A stretch of DNA of 64,000 nucleotides, from contig OY783193.1 in the NCBI GenBank assembly GCA_963678675.1, positions 2,053,501 through 2,117,500 of the forward strand, written 5' to 3'. Source of the stretch: Xiphydria camelus. Taxonomy: Eukaryota > Arthropoda > Insecta > Hymenoptera > Xiphydriidae. The translations under genes and the position numbers were made by a program. Under the pieces are notes generated by a model. That model was not told where the DNA came from, did not search any database, and saw nothing but the letters and a program-made list of their open reading frames with translations. Below, one piece after another: positions 47,950 to 58,424 of this stretch. How positions within the stretch are numbered: the first letter of the stretch is position 1; every line of letters starts with the position of its first letter.

Positions 47950-50900
47950 TCAAAAGTGAGATAGTTCGTCGTCCGAAAGTACGTCGTCCTGCGCGAGTAC
48001 TCCTTCGCGATACTCGTACGTTATCCCGTCACTTTGTTTCTTCTCCAACGAGCGTTGCCTTGTGTGATATCTGCGTATTTCAGTGATTCGTAATATACCA
48101 TCGGAACAGTTTAATAACTTTTAATGGCATGTGGCATATGGTGATACTTACGTTGAAGGAACTAGCAAAGAAGCGGCGCCAACCGCATTCTCAATCTTTA
48201 GTCGTTTCCTCGTGCTGGGCGTTGCCGTTGTCGTTGCTTTCGTCCCGGAATTTGGAGAGTTTCTGGACTGCAAGAAGGCATATTGTAAAATCTCATTCGG
48301 CTTAAATTTTAAAAGACGCGAGACTCTACAAACTAAAAAGAAAGATTACCTCCACGTACGTACATACCATGTATTTTTTAACGGTTTCTGGCGACTCGGC
48401 CGTCGCCACTGGTCTGAGTCTAGTTCGGTAGCCACTTCTGTGCTTAGTAACTCTTTGTTCCTCATTTAAAGCTGTAGGGCTTTGTGTATCCGGCTTTCTC
48501 CTTCGCAACTATTTAAATGGTTTGCATAACTGCATAGATTGCCAATAATGCGTGTACGCGATACAACCAAAAATCTTTCTACACTAATCTATCTATATAT
48601 ATATAAATGAATGTTTGTCTGTCTGTCTGTATGTCTCGTATGCCTTCCTAAACCGTTCATCCGATTGCGATGAAATTTTGGGAAATGGTTGGACGCATGC
48701 CTGCGATGGTTTCTGAGTTAGTAAATCTTATACAGGGTGTTCAAAAAGTCCCGGTACGGCCGATTATATCAGCGGGAAAACATTTTAGAGAAAAATGTTT
48801 AATACAAAACTTTAAGGATTTTCCCTTGGCTACCCAATGGTCGTATTGAATTTGACCTTGACCGTGACCTTTAAGGTAATATCAAATGCCTTCCTAAACC
48901 GTTCATCCGATTGCGATGAAACTTTGGGGAATGGTTGGACGCATGCCCGCGAAGGTTTCTTATTGTTCGTAAATCTTATAAAAGGTGTTCAAAAAGTACC
49001 GGTACTGATGATTATTATGCCTTCCTAAACCGTTCATCCGATTGCGATGAAAAGTTGGGGAATGGTTGGACGCATGTCCGCGAAGGTTTCTGAGTTAGTA
49101 AATCTTATAAAAGGTGTTCAAAAAGTACTGGTACTGATGATTATTATGCCTTCCTAAACCGTTCATCCGATTGCGATGAAAAGTTGGGGAATGGTTGGAC
49201 GCATGCCCGCAAAGGTTTTTGAGTTAGTAAGTCTTATACAGGGTGTTCAAAAAGTACCGGTACGGATGATTATTATGCCTTCCTAAACCGTTCATCCGAT
49301 TGCGATGAAAATTTGGGGAACAGTTGGACGCATATCCGCGAAGGTTTGAGTTAGTAAATCTTATACAGGGTGTTCAAAAAGTACAGGTACGAATGATTAT
49401 TTGCCTTCCTAAACCGTTCATCCGACTGCGATGAAACTTTGGGGAATGGTTGGACGCATGCCCGCGAAGGTTTCTGAATTAGTAAATCTTATACAGGGTG
49501 TTCAAAAAGTCGAACTATACTTGACCTAAATTTGACCTCCGCTGACAATAAAGGTGACATGAAAAAAAATGGTCAAGGACACATTTGAACGTGAAAAAAA
49601 ATTAATTTGACCTCGATATAACCTTGAAGGTCATGGTCAAGGTCAAATCCAATATGACCATTGCGTAGCCCGGGAAAAATACTAAAAGTTTTGTATTAAA
49701 AATGTATTTAAACAATGGTGGACGGACAAAATCAATCCACAATCTACCCGTGCGAAGCCGGGACGGGCTGCTAGTATATTATATAATTTACCCTCGTTGG
49801 TTGCGTCTCCTCTTCGTCACTCGATGAAAACTGTAGTTTCTGCGCGACCCTCTGCCTTGGACTCGTTCTCAATGATTCTCGGCGTAAAACGTGAGACTCA
49901 CGTTTGACTGATTTCCCATTACTGTTCAAATCCTCTTTCGGCATGTTGCGAACTATCTTGCTTGATGTTGGCGCGTATGAGTCCGCGGAGCCCTATATTT
50001 TTAACGACTTTTAAAGACTGCGAAGTCTTCGACAGATTACAATGCATTAACAGTTAATTTTAGGTTTAACTTACTCGTCCACTCGTGACAGTAGTAGATT
50101 TCGACTCCTCCAATGCTCTTTTGCCTCTTTGCGTTTTTCTTGTCGCGCTGCTCTCTTGAACGGTCTTAGATTTTTTTGACAAACTATCATCTTTATTATT
50201 GCTTCTGGTGGTAGACTAGATTTTTTCAACATGTATGCGTTACAAATTAAAGAGCTAATTGTATAAACGGATGAAACGTTATAACTTATAACCACAACTA
50301 CTCACTCTACTGTTCTTCGTTGAGTCAAGGGTGGAGGAGAATGAACACTCGGGTAAAGTGCCCGAACTATACACCGGTTCGTTGTCCTTTACCGCCACTC
50401 GTTCACCTAGGTAAAGAAAGAAAAATGTGAAAAAAACTACTTTTTTTTAGAAGGGAGGTTTCTCGATTACTCTGAAATGATGTAACGAGAGAAACGTATG
50501 AAATAAACGCACCTGTCCAGTAACTGAGCGGGGGCAAAATTCTTCGGCCACGGGAACTGGTTGGGACGCATGATATATCCTTGGAAGAATTTAACTTATC
50601 GTGGATGTCTTCATGTCTTCCTTCGGCTGAATGAATGAATATTTGAAGAATTAAAACGATTGAATCTATATTACAAGTAAGGATATAAAGTTTATCAAAG
50701 AAACACACCTGCTTTCAAGCTTTGCCACATTTTGCAAAATTTGTCTATGTTTGCTGGGCATCCGCTGCGACATTGTGGCGACAATTGTTTTGGTACGACT
50801 AATGGAAACAGATAAATTAAGTGTATACGTGATCCAATAAAGTGATAGTTTGTATGATTCAATACGAAAATGGGTTCAAACTAGTTTCCGAATTCGATGG

Positions 50901-53900
50901 ATTCATTTTAGCAAACAGAATACGACGCAAAACATATATACACATATTTACCATGTCTGGTATCGTTCATATCGCCTACTAATCGAAAGAATTCCTGGTT
51001 TACAGTTTCGATGAGCTTCGACGATAACCGTCGACGTACGATTTGCGTTGAGAATTTTCTGTGCACGATGTGGCAAGCCTCACTGGAACAAGAGAACCCG
51101 TGAGAAACGACTCGATATTAAAGCGATATTTAGTATTTGACAAAAATATCGTACTTCAATACTTTTCCTTTGAATATCAAGCCGCATTTCTCTCCCGGCT
51201 CCGCGGTATTCGTGACTACAGGTACCCACGCCGCTAGCAGCATGGGATTCTTTTCCGAACCGAATTCGTCGCCGTTCGAATCTTCTGCGGGCTTTAACGA
51301 TTTCATTTTACTCTCGGAGTGTGATTTCGTCGGAAGAGATTTATCTTTATCGAGTGTGGAAGGTCCACTGTCCGCTGTTTGTACATTTTTTTCAATTTCG
51401 GGACGAGGGACGGGAAGAGGCGAAGGAGTGAAGCCTTTCTTCGCATTGTCGCAATCCGGTAATGAAGGCTTAGCGTTTCCTTTGATTTGTTTTGGCTGGA
51501 CATTAATAGTTTCACTTTTTTTGTTTGGAGCAATAGAATTAAATTCGTCGAAAAATAGTGATTTACTGCACGGATATCGCAATTTCACGTTCTCGCCCAG
51601 TATTTCATCAGAGAGCATCGTCGGTTTCTCGCGTTTTCTCGTCTCCTGCGGATATTTTTTCGATGGAGGATGTTTAGGGCTGTGCGAAATATCTTCCTTC
51701 GGTTCAAATGCTTTACAGACATTTTCCGAAGTACATCCACTTCCGCTCTGTTTTGCATTACATTTACACTCCTCTGCGTCTTTGAGATTCACTGGTATGC
51801 TCAACTGCTGTTGCTCTTCTCCCTTATTTCTCCTTTGCAATTCCGTGAACGCCAGTAACTTAACGCGATCCTCTCTTGGTGGTACATCTTCTTCGCGGGG
51901 AATTACTGAGAATTTTACATCGTCATCTCTTTCTTCCACGTTGGTCTCAATTGGAACATCATGCGATGTCTTCGGGGACGTTCCATTCGATAAATTCGAA
52001 CGACTCGTATTTTCTCGACGCGATAAACGACTTCTGGGTTTCACGGATCTTCTGAACTCTTGCTCAGAGTCACTGGAATAGGAAGAACTTTGCGTATTCG
52101 GGTTCTGAGAAGTGCGTTTCTTCGAACGTTTTTTGCATCTCGTATAATTGTACACGTTTCTGTTAGAGCCCGTTTTCACTGCGCTTCTTTCTTCGTACAC
52201 GTCTCCAATATTCCCTTGCGCCTTATTTCGGGAACTACGTGCCGCATCCATTTCGTCCTCGGTGATACTAACACTAGAATCGTCAACAGGATTCGCGTGA
52301 TAGTTTCTCGCGGTAAAAGTCAGCGAACCAATTCCGACGGCATTCTTTGGAGCCACGCGAGTCGGCGCTTCGAAATTAGTATTGTGTCTGCTCAAATTTG
52401 AATGAAATCCATTCGCCGTGTTGTCACGCTTTGGCCTACTCCTTTGCGTTTCCTTCAAACGATTAATTCGTACCAGCGGTATTTTCGGTATCCCAGCGTA
52501 CGTTTCACTTTCCGACATATCGCAGTTTTCGCGGGTGACGCTTCGCGTCTCGCGAGTTACGGCTGCCAGCGACCGATGCTCAACATTAGAGTTTTCGTGA
52601 TTCTTTACTGTCATCATGTTGTTGGAAATATTCGGTGCTTTAAATTCTTCGATAACCGATGCGGGTCTACTTTCGGTTCTATCCAATTTGGCGGGAACGA
52701 CTATTTGACGAGCGGAATACATTTCTGTCTTCTTCGACTCCACGTCTCGATCTGTACCTTCGAAATGTCTTTGACTCGACCTGTCGCCGCATTGAGAACT
52801 TCTTTCAACCGTATTCTCCGATTCGCTTTCGACTGTCGATCGGTATCCCACCACGTAATTGAGACAGTCGAACATTTCGAGGATCTTGTTTATGTATTCC
52901 AGGGGACAATTCTTATCCGCGAGATTATCAATGATAACGTTGAGCTTGTCCTCGCGGATAATGTCCGTTAGTTTATTAGTGCTGCTCCGCGAATTTGCGA
53001 CCGAGATATTGCTGCTCACGGTCTTTGCGTGTTTCGAGTTCTCCTTAGTCGACGATACATCTACTCGTGAGTTGCTTCTCCTCATTGAATTTGAATCGTA
53101 AACAGCGTTCTCTTTGAAATTGTCATCGAGTTCGCTGTCAGATTTCAAACCGGAATCTCTTTCTTCCATTTGCTCTACCGTTGCTATACTGTTAGTGCTG
53201 CCAGAGTTAAGCAAATGTTTGCTCTGCCTCGGGTCTATCGTTGATGTCATTTCCATTGAAGTTAATTTTGGAGCGTTTCGATTCGACAGTTCAGATATAC
53301 GAGATGATTTATTACGTTGAAGTCGTGTGTTTCCGCGTCCTACGTACGTTATATCGGTGATCTCGCTTTTCAAATCGTCGTCGCTGTCTGTGATGGGCGT
53401 GGGCCAGCGGAATTGTGGACTGCAACCTTGCTCCAAGAAGCTTCTCCATATTTGATAAACGTTTTCCCAGTCATCGGGAAAACCGTTGTAGAATTTCCCT
53501 CGAACGTAGTCTGGTAACTCTGCGGACGGGAACGACGGGATGTTGAGATTGCGGATCAGTTGTTTAACATCAGGTGCTAAAGAAAGTTTTCAGAAATGTT
53601 ACCTTCTCTATCGTCCACTATATTTCCTTGCAGATAATACGTATGTTTAAATATAGACTGAACACTCGTCGCGGTCAATCTCCTGATCACGGGTTTGCTT
53701 CGGGCTACTTTTCCGCTGTAAAAACAGTTTTCCTGTAACAACAAGCGACAACGCGCGTTGATTCTTGCTACTCACCAATTCAATACTCCTTTGATAATTA
53801 GCAAGCCTTGGTCGTTTAACATAACTCTCCACCTGAAGAAGACTTTCAGAGTTTGATCTTGCTCATTCTTCTTTTTGTCCTGTGGACTGCTGTTGTTGCC

Positions 53901-54616
53901 ATTGTGGGACATTGGTAAATGAGATAATTCTGTCGTATTAGAACTCTTCGGATTAGCTAAATTGAGATCGTCGATCGTATTTGTAGTGGTATTGAGACCT
54001 GAAGGTTCTGGTTCAGGCGCGGTTTTAATTGCGTTTGTTTTACCGCCGAAAGCATTTGATCTAAACTTTGAAGGAAAGCCAATACTCTTTGGAGGAGGCA
54101 TGCTGATGAAATCTTCTACGTTTTTCTCCGTTATCGGATGTCGCTTAACACTTGAGGTTGCCATGGTGTGAGAATTAAAAGCTGAAGACTTTTTTTTTAG
54201 CAAATAATTTCTCATATTCGTACTGGAGGCAACGACTTCGCTTCCAATTTTGGAAGCATTCAGTGATGGAGCTACATAACTGGACTCCAAATCCCCACAG
54301 ATGCTCGATACGCTGGACCAACGAGGCGTGCATACGCTGCCACGACTGTCGTTCATTCTCATTTCCTCTTTTTTCAATTGACACAACTTCAATGTGCGTT
54401 CTAATCTTTTAAAGCGTTCATCCATTTGCAGATCTCCAAACTTTTTCTGTTTATTTAACAACAATGCAGTTAATTCTTATTCTTATTGTTTCATTTATTA
54501 TTGAAGTTATAACAATATACCAGAAACCTTACCTCCGTCATTCGTTGCATGAGTAGCGCGGAAATTTCTTTTTGCGCGTCACTGGAACAGGACCTTGGTT
54601 CTGTATTTTCCAAATC
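47950..54616 (-). CDS. KNL2/M18BP1-like centromere protein with two SANTA-type domains and a CENP-C-like motif
   Basis: KNL2/M18BP1 helps place CENP-A at centromeres. Thirteen exons join in phase: 54533-54616, 53776-54446, 53603-53715, 51155-53576, 50952-51082, 50709-50798, 50513-50626, 50306-50406, 50075-50215, 49792-49992, 48368-48508, 48152-48267 and 47950-48070, about 1480 residues. The first ATG is not settled: one lies at 54550, and an upstream exon is possible. SANTA 1 (about 228-340): FFRWRVMLNDQGLLIIKGVL, then TYYLQGNIVDD and KFYNGFPDDWENVYQIW. SANTA 2 (about 1065-1172): GLIFKGKVLNEACHIV, FSTQIVRRRLSSKLIET, FFRLVGDMND and RSGCPANIDKFCKMWQSL. A CENP-C-like motif follows at about 1193 (SSRGRRILPPLSYWTGERV). 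The 730 residues between the domains are polar and likely disordered; the C-terminal 240 are basic then acidic. No Myb domain was found. An intron holds a Helitron. Confidence 0.8.
48588..49774 (+). mobile_element. non-autonomous Helitron
   Basis: The element starts with TC at 48588 and ends with CTAG at 49771-49774, inserted between A (48587) and T (49775) as Helitrons do. A short stem (CCCGT pairing with ACGGG) lies about a dozen bases before the 3' end, and the 5' end has the AT-rich TCTATCTATATATATA form common in insect Helitrons, followed by GTCTGTCTGTCTGT. It has no Rep/helicase ORF. Six tandem units fill the middle. It lies 17 bases from a splice donor, inside an intron of the KNL2-like gene and opposite to its transcription. 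Confidence 0.75.
48641..49510 (+). repeat. internal tandem array, about six units of ~128 bases
   Basis: Units start with TGCCTTCCTAAACCGTTCAT at 48641, 48887, 49018, 49147, 49276 and 49402. Each runs through GGTTGGACGCATG and ends near GGTGTTCAAAAAGT. Spacing is 126-131 bases except the first (246), where a diverged segment containing TGACCTTGA replaces one unit. Units differ by a few substitutions each. Confidence 0.9.
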
Positions 54617-55415
54617 CTGAACAGGGTCATGAATTTTTAGAAAAAGGAGGGCCGTGAAAATCTTTGTGATTCTAGATCGAGACGCAGATTTATTTATTTA
54701 CTTATTATTTACTTACTTCCGTCCTCCGGTGTTTAGACCGCACGGTATTCATTATTTCATAAATTTACTTGTAAACGACGAATTGGAGTTTTTACCACCG
54801 ACGAACAATTATGGATTTTATTATATGAAAGTGACATTGAGAACGCTTCAATTTTCATGCAAAACACGATAAGAAGAGCAACAGGTGGAGGCAAAGATCT
54901 GTTCCATTTGATTAGGCGATGAATTGGTGAACAATGTGAGGTATAATTAATAAAATGACAGATAATACGTACGTACACGAAATACTATCGTTAGGGTCTA
55001 AAATTTAAACAATATGTAGTGACAATCAAATAAAACCTTCGTTTAACCACAACTTTGACGGTTGATTCGCAGTCAGCTGTTAGAAGCGCGGGTAAATGAT
55101 GGGGAGTACGCGCATTGCCGAATCTTGCAAAGCGCGTGCGCGTTACATTTAAATACTGTTTTTTTTTTTAAGCAAACGCGTGATTAAACGTCAATGTTAC
55201 AGAGAAGAATAGCTGTACTGTATGTGCGTATTTCGTGCCTATTTGTCATGCATTTGTCGTGTACCTGGGAGTGCGCGTCAGTACAGGGATCAGCGCGGAG
55301 TGGCCGATGATTTTTTCATGTTTCCCAGGAACGTATACTTACTTCTGTATATCTAAAAGATTATTTGACATAGCAATGAAACATAATGTATTTCCAATTA
55401 TGAAAACAATTATAG
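54617..55415. promoter_or_regulatory. upstream region between the KNL2-like gene and the unrecognised plus-strand gene
   Basis: About 800 bases that should contain the unresolved 5' ends of both genes. A CpG-rich patch lies near 55125-55145 (AAAGCGCGTGCGCGTTACAT). A possible first exon of the plus gene with an ATG at 55248 could not be joined with confidence. Confidence 0.35.
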
Positions 55416-56917
55416 GACCAACCAAGAAGAAAATCTCTTTGATGAGGCGAGCCACAAGCGTATTGGCGATGTTGATTCTACCCCAGGCAGGACATGCTTG
55501 TTTCCTAATGCCAATGATGACTGGGGAATCGACAGAACACTTTCCGTATCTTGGGAAATGGATTACGAACACGATCAAAATATCATTCCTCCCTCCAGGG
55601 ATATTCATTTCTTTTCTCCTGCCGCTAGTACTTGCAATACGGATCGTACAGAGAATCCATTCGGCGATAGGCCCCGTGAACAAATTCGCGATGCCAATCT
55701 TCCATTGGTGGATATATACGGTGATTTGGAAAGTCCTATTATTCCAAGACCTGTTGAATCTCCTGATAAAATAGTCGAGATGGATTACCGAAATGATTCG
55801 CCAATTTTGAGTGGATTACGTGCTGTGCGGAAATTGAGGAAAGAAGAGAAACTCTCTACTTTCGGTAGGTATTGAATGAATTGAAATTTGTTATAGTTAA
55901 ACAATTGAAAACTTGCAATTAATATTATTAATATTGATGATTATACCGTATACCGAGTGCAAAGTGTACATGGAGACTCGTAGTTTTGCTTTGACTCACA
56001 TACAAATTTTTAAAAGCTTTTTCGCATTTTGGAAATGGCCTATGTGAGTTACAATAAAACTACGAATCCCTATGTATACTTTGCGTTTGAACATACGGCA
56101 TACGTACTGTGATCTTATAAAACATAGCTGCTCATTTGAAGTATCGCGGAGGACTATTTATATTACTTTTGTTTGTCTACTTTCTTACAAGATTGCTCCT
56201 CTTGTAGATAAGAAACTGTGCACTAAAAAATATGCGCCGCCGCCGCAACGCAAGAAAGTTACTTCTAAAGTATTATTTCACCATGAAACAAGTTCGCAAA
56301 GTACTGCTACAAAGTATCCGGAGCACAGGGCTAATCAATTATGGGATAGCTTCATTAAAGGGCTAGACGATCAGAGTCGAAAATTGTACTTAAAGGATGA
56401 CCAATATAAATTCCGTCGGCGTCTCAGAAGCTCTAATCGAAGTGCAGAAAACGAAGGTACGTGTGATTTTGTGAAATCATTGAATATCTCTATTTATTTT
56501 GAAATTCTTAATATAGACGCAGAATCATCAGATCTTATCGTCAGCACTGAACATGGAAGGAAACAAAATCAAGGCAATTATCAAGATCGAATTCGCACTA
56601 ACGCGACCGAAGAGAATGAACGGAAATTCTTTAAATGCCGTTATTCGCGGGCACGAAAAGACGAAGCAAAGCAAGACTTGACTAGCAAAGGTAACACTTA
56701 TGATACCAAGACTTCTGGAGCAACTGTGGCTGTGAGAAAATATGATGAACGCAATGTAAAAGAAAATACTCTTCGGAAACAAACTCCTGAAAGAGATGTC
56801 AGAAAATCTACACGAAATTCTGTATCTGCAAGGCCCTTAGTCTCAGGGAAAGCAAGAGTTATTTCGGTTGAAAAGGTACAATTTACCCTAAAGGATTTAC
56901 TAAAGAGAAACAAATGA
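55416..56917 (+). CDS. unrecognised basic protein, 5' end unresolved
   Basis: Three exons join in phase: 55416-55864, 56208-56456 and 56517-56917, about 366 residues ending in LKDLLKRNK. The upstream exon and start codon were not found; an in-frame stop near 55388 means the coding sequence must enter by splicing, perhaps at the ATTATAG acceptor before 55416. The first part is acidic with Pro and Asp (NLPLVDIYGDLESPIIPRPV); the rest is strongly basic (RKYDERNVKENTLRKQ, KFRRRLRSSNRS) and probably disordered. No domain is recognised. Its divergent partner is the KNL2-like gene. The intron 55865-56207 holds an inverted repeat. Confidence 0.6.
55943..56103. repeat. inverted repeat with ~60-base arms inside an intron
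   Basis: The left arm 55943-56002 and the reverse complement of the right arm 56041-56103 share long blocks: ATACCGTAT-like ends, GCAAAGTRTACAT, TCGTAGTTTT and ACTCACATA. The loop is about 38 bases. The shape suggests a MITE or foldback element. No clear target-site duplication was seen. Confidence 0.75.
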
Positions 56918-58424
56918 AATTAGTGTATCTAGTTAAACGATTACTGAAACTGGTACCGATGAAATTAAAGTATTTACGTTTATTTAAGTGTAGTGTCTAT
57001 GTATACATTTACACATTAGTTCTTGGACTCTTACGAAGAGGAATTTACAAAAAGAAAGTCAACGAATCAGGAGACGTTTAAGCGAATTTCTTATTACTTT
57101 TTTTGTCTATCGAATGCTTTATTTACTTCGCCTCGTTGCAAATGTTATAACGATCGGAATATTAATACATACGAGGAATTATGCAAGTCGTAAGATGTGC
57201 AATTCATTTAATACATCACTCATTCAAGCGTATACAAGTCTCAATCTCGTTTTTATAAAGTACTTTTATATTTAAATCTAAACAGTAGTATGATAAGTAT
57301 CTATGTTTAGCTCGTTCGGCTTATTTGGCAAGCTTGGGTACGTTTTCACGCCGTAAAGTGTTTCTTCCATACGGGAGTCGAGTTGGTATCAGAAGACCTG
57401 ACTGAAAGTTATACGACAGCTATATAACGTGTCTGATAAGCATACATCTTATGAGTGATTGTGAACACGACAGTTTATAAAGGCGTGATGATAGTTGCTC
57501 TGAAGTAACATAGTACTAATTGAGTAATTTGAGATATTATGAAATTGTTTGTTATTTACGACACGCCGATACACGTTAAGAACACACGTTTATATGACTC
57601 TACGCATTTTTAGTGATTTTAGCTATTTATCGCATACCTAAATATGCAGGTCACATGCTGGAATACAAAAAAATACTGAGTAATCTTTCCCAATGCTTTG
57701 GAAACCCTTGGTGCGAATGATCACCTTGTCATTGAGAGAATCGTACTTCCGATAGAATATATAAAAATACACGATCAAAAAACGAAGAAGCGAATGGAGA
57801 ACTGCGCTCTTTATCGAGGTGTACAGAGACAGTGCGAGTGGAGTTCGTTCAGCTTAGCGGCAATATAATTGATTGATTACATTTCCAAAGCGTACCAACT
57901 CGCAAGAGATATTCGCGAGAGAATATTTCAAAGTCCCAGCCTTCTATTTTGATATTCAAACTTCTACAGTCACGTAAAATTTCATCAAAATCAAAGGATG
58001 GGACTTTGGAATGCTTCTTCGTCCTTACGCATCAGTGCGTTGTCCAATGAAAAACGTCACAAGAATCAAATTGGACGTTTTAAAATTAGTAGCATAGAGT
58101 CAAGTCATAGAAAAATAAATCTTTAGAGCTATTGTAACGCAATCGTGTAATCAGAGTTTCATAGATGATGAACGATATCGATTCCATAATCAGGGAGTCA
58201 ATCTTTGTCACTGTTGTGATACATACGTCATCGTTCTAAAGTTACTTGCCGAAATTTCGCTAGAGGAATGCCGGATCACTCGGTATTTCACAGAGTCCCT
58301 TCTGCCGCCAGTGAAATCCCCAGTGCGTTTACTCGCCCCAGCCTGTTTCAGCTAAAACGTGCACAGTCCGCTGCGCAAGCTATCGGTATAATATATACAT
58401 AAGACTTTAATTTTCTTTTGATTT
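56918..58424. other. convergent 1.5 kb gap
   Basis: It separates the unrecognised plus gene from the CCDC74/92-type minus gene and should hold long 3' UTRs. Apart from the hairpin at 57922-58015 no structured element or ORF is supported. Confidence 0.5.
57922..58015. other. miRNA-precursor-like hairpin
   Basis: CAAAGTCCCAGCCTTCTATT at 57929 pairs with the complementary arm ending GGATGGGACTTTG at 58008. In the 25-base core 22 positions are Watson-Crick pairs with small internal loops, and pairing extends a few bases outward. The loop is about 30 bases and the whole is about 90 bases, the size of an animal pre-miRNA. I do not recognise the arms as a known miRNA, and a short MITE would look similar. 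Confidence 0.4.

Noticed and set aside
50071..50295. 74-codon minus-strand ORF with basic residues
   Set aside because: Wrong frame of a KNL2-like exon; the frame reading STTRSNNKDDSLSKKSK has proper splice phases on both sides.
51137..52081. 314-codon plus-strand ORF
   Set aside because: Antisense shadow of the 2.4-kb exon of the KNL2-like gene; Ser/Phe-rich composition is the complement of the real Ser/Lys/Glu-rich frame.
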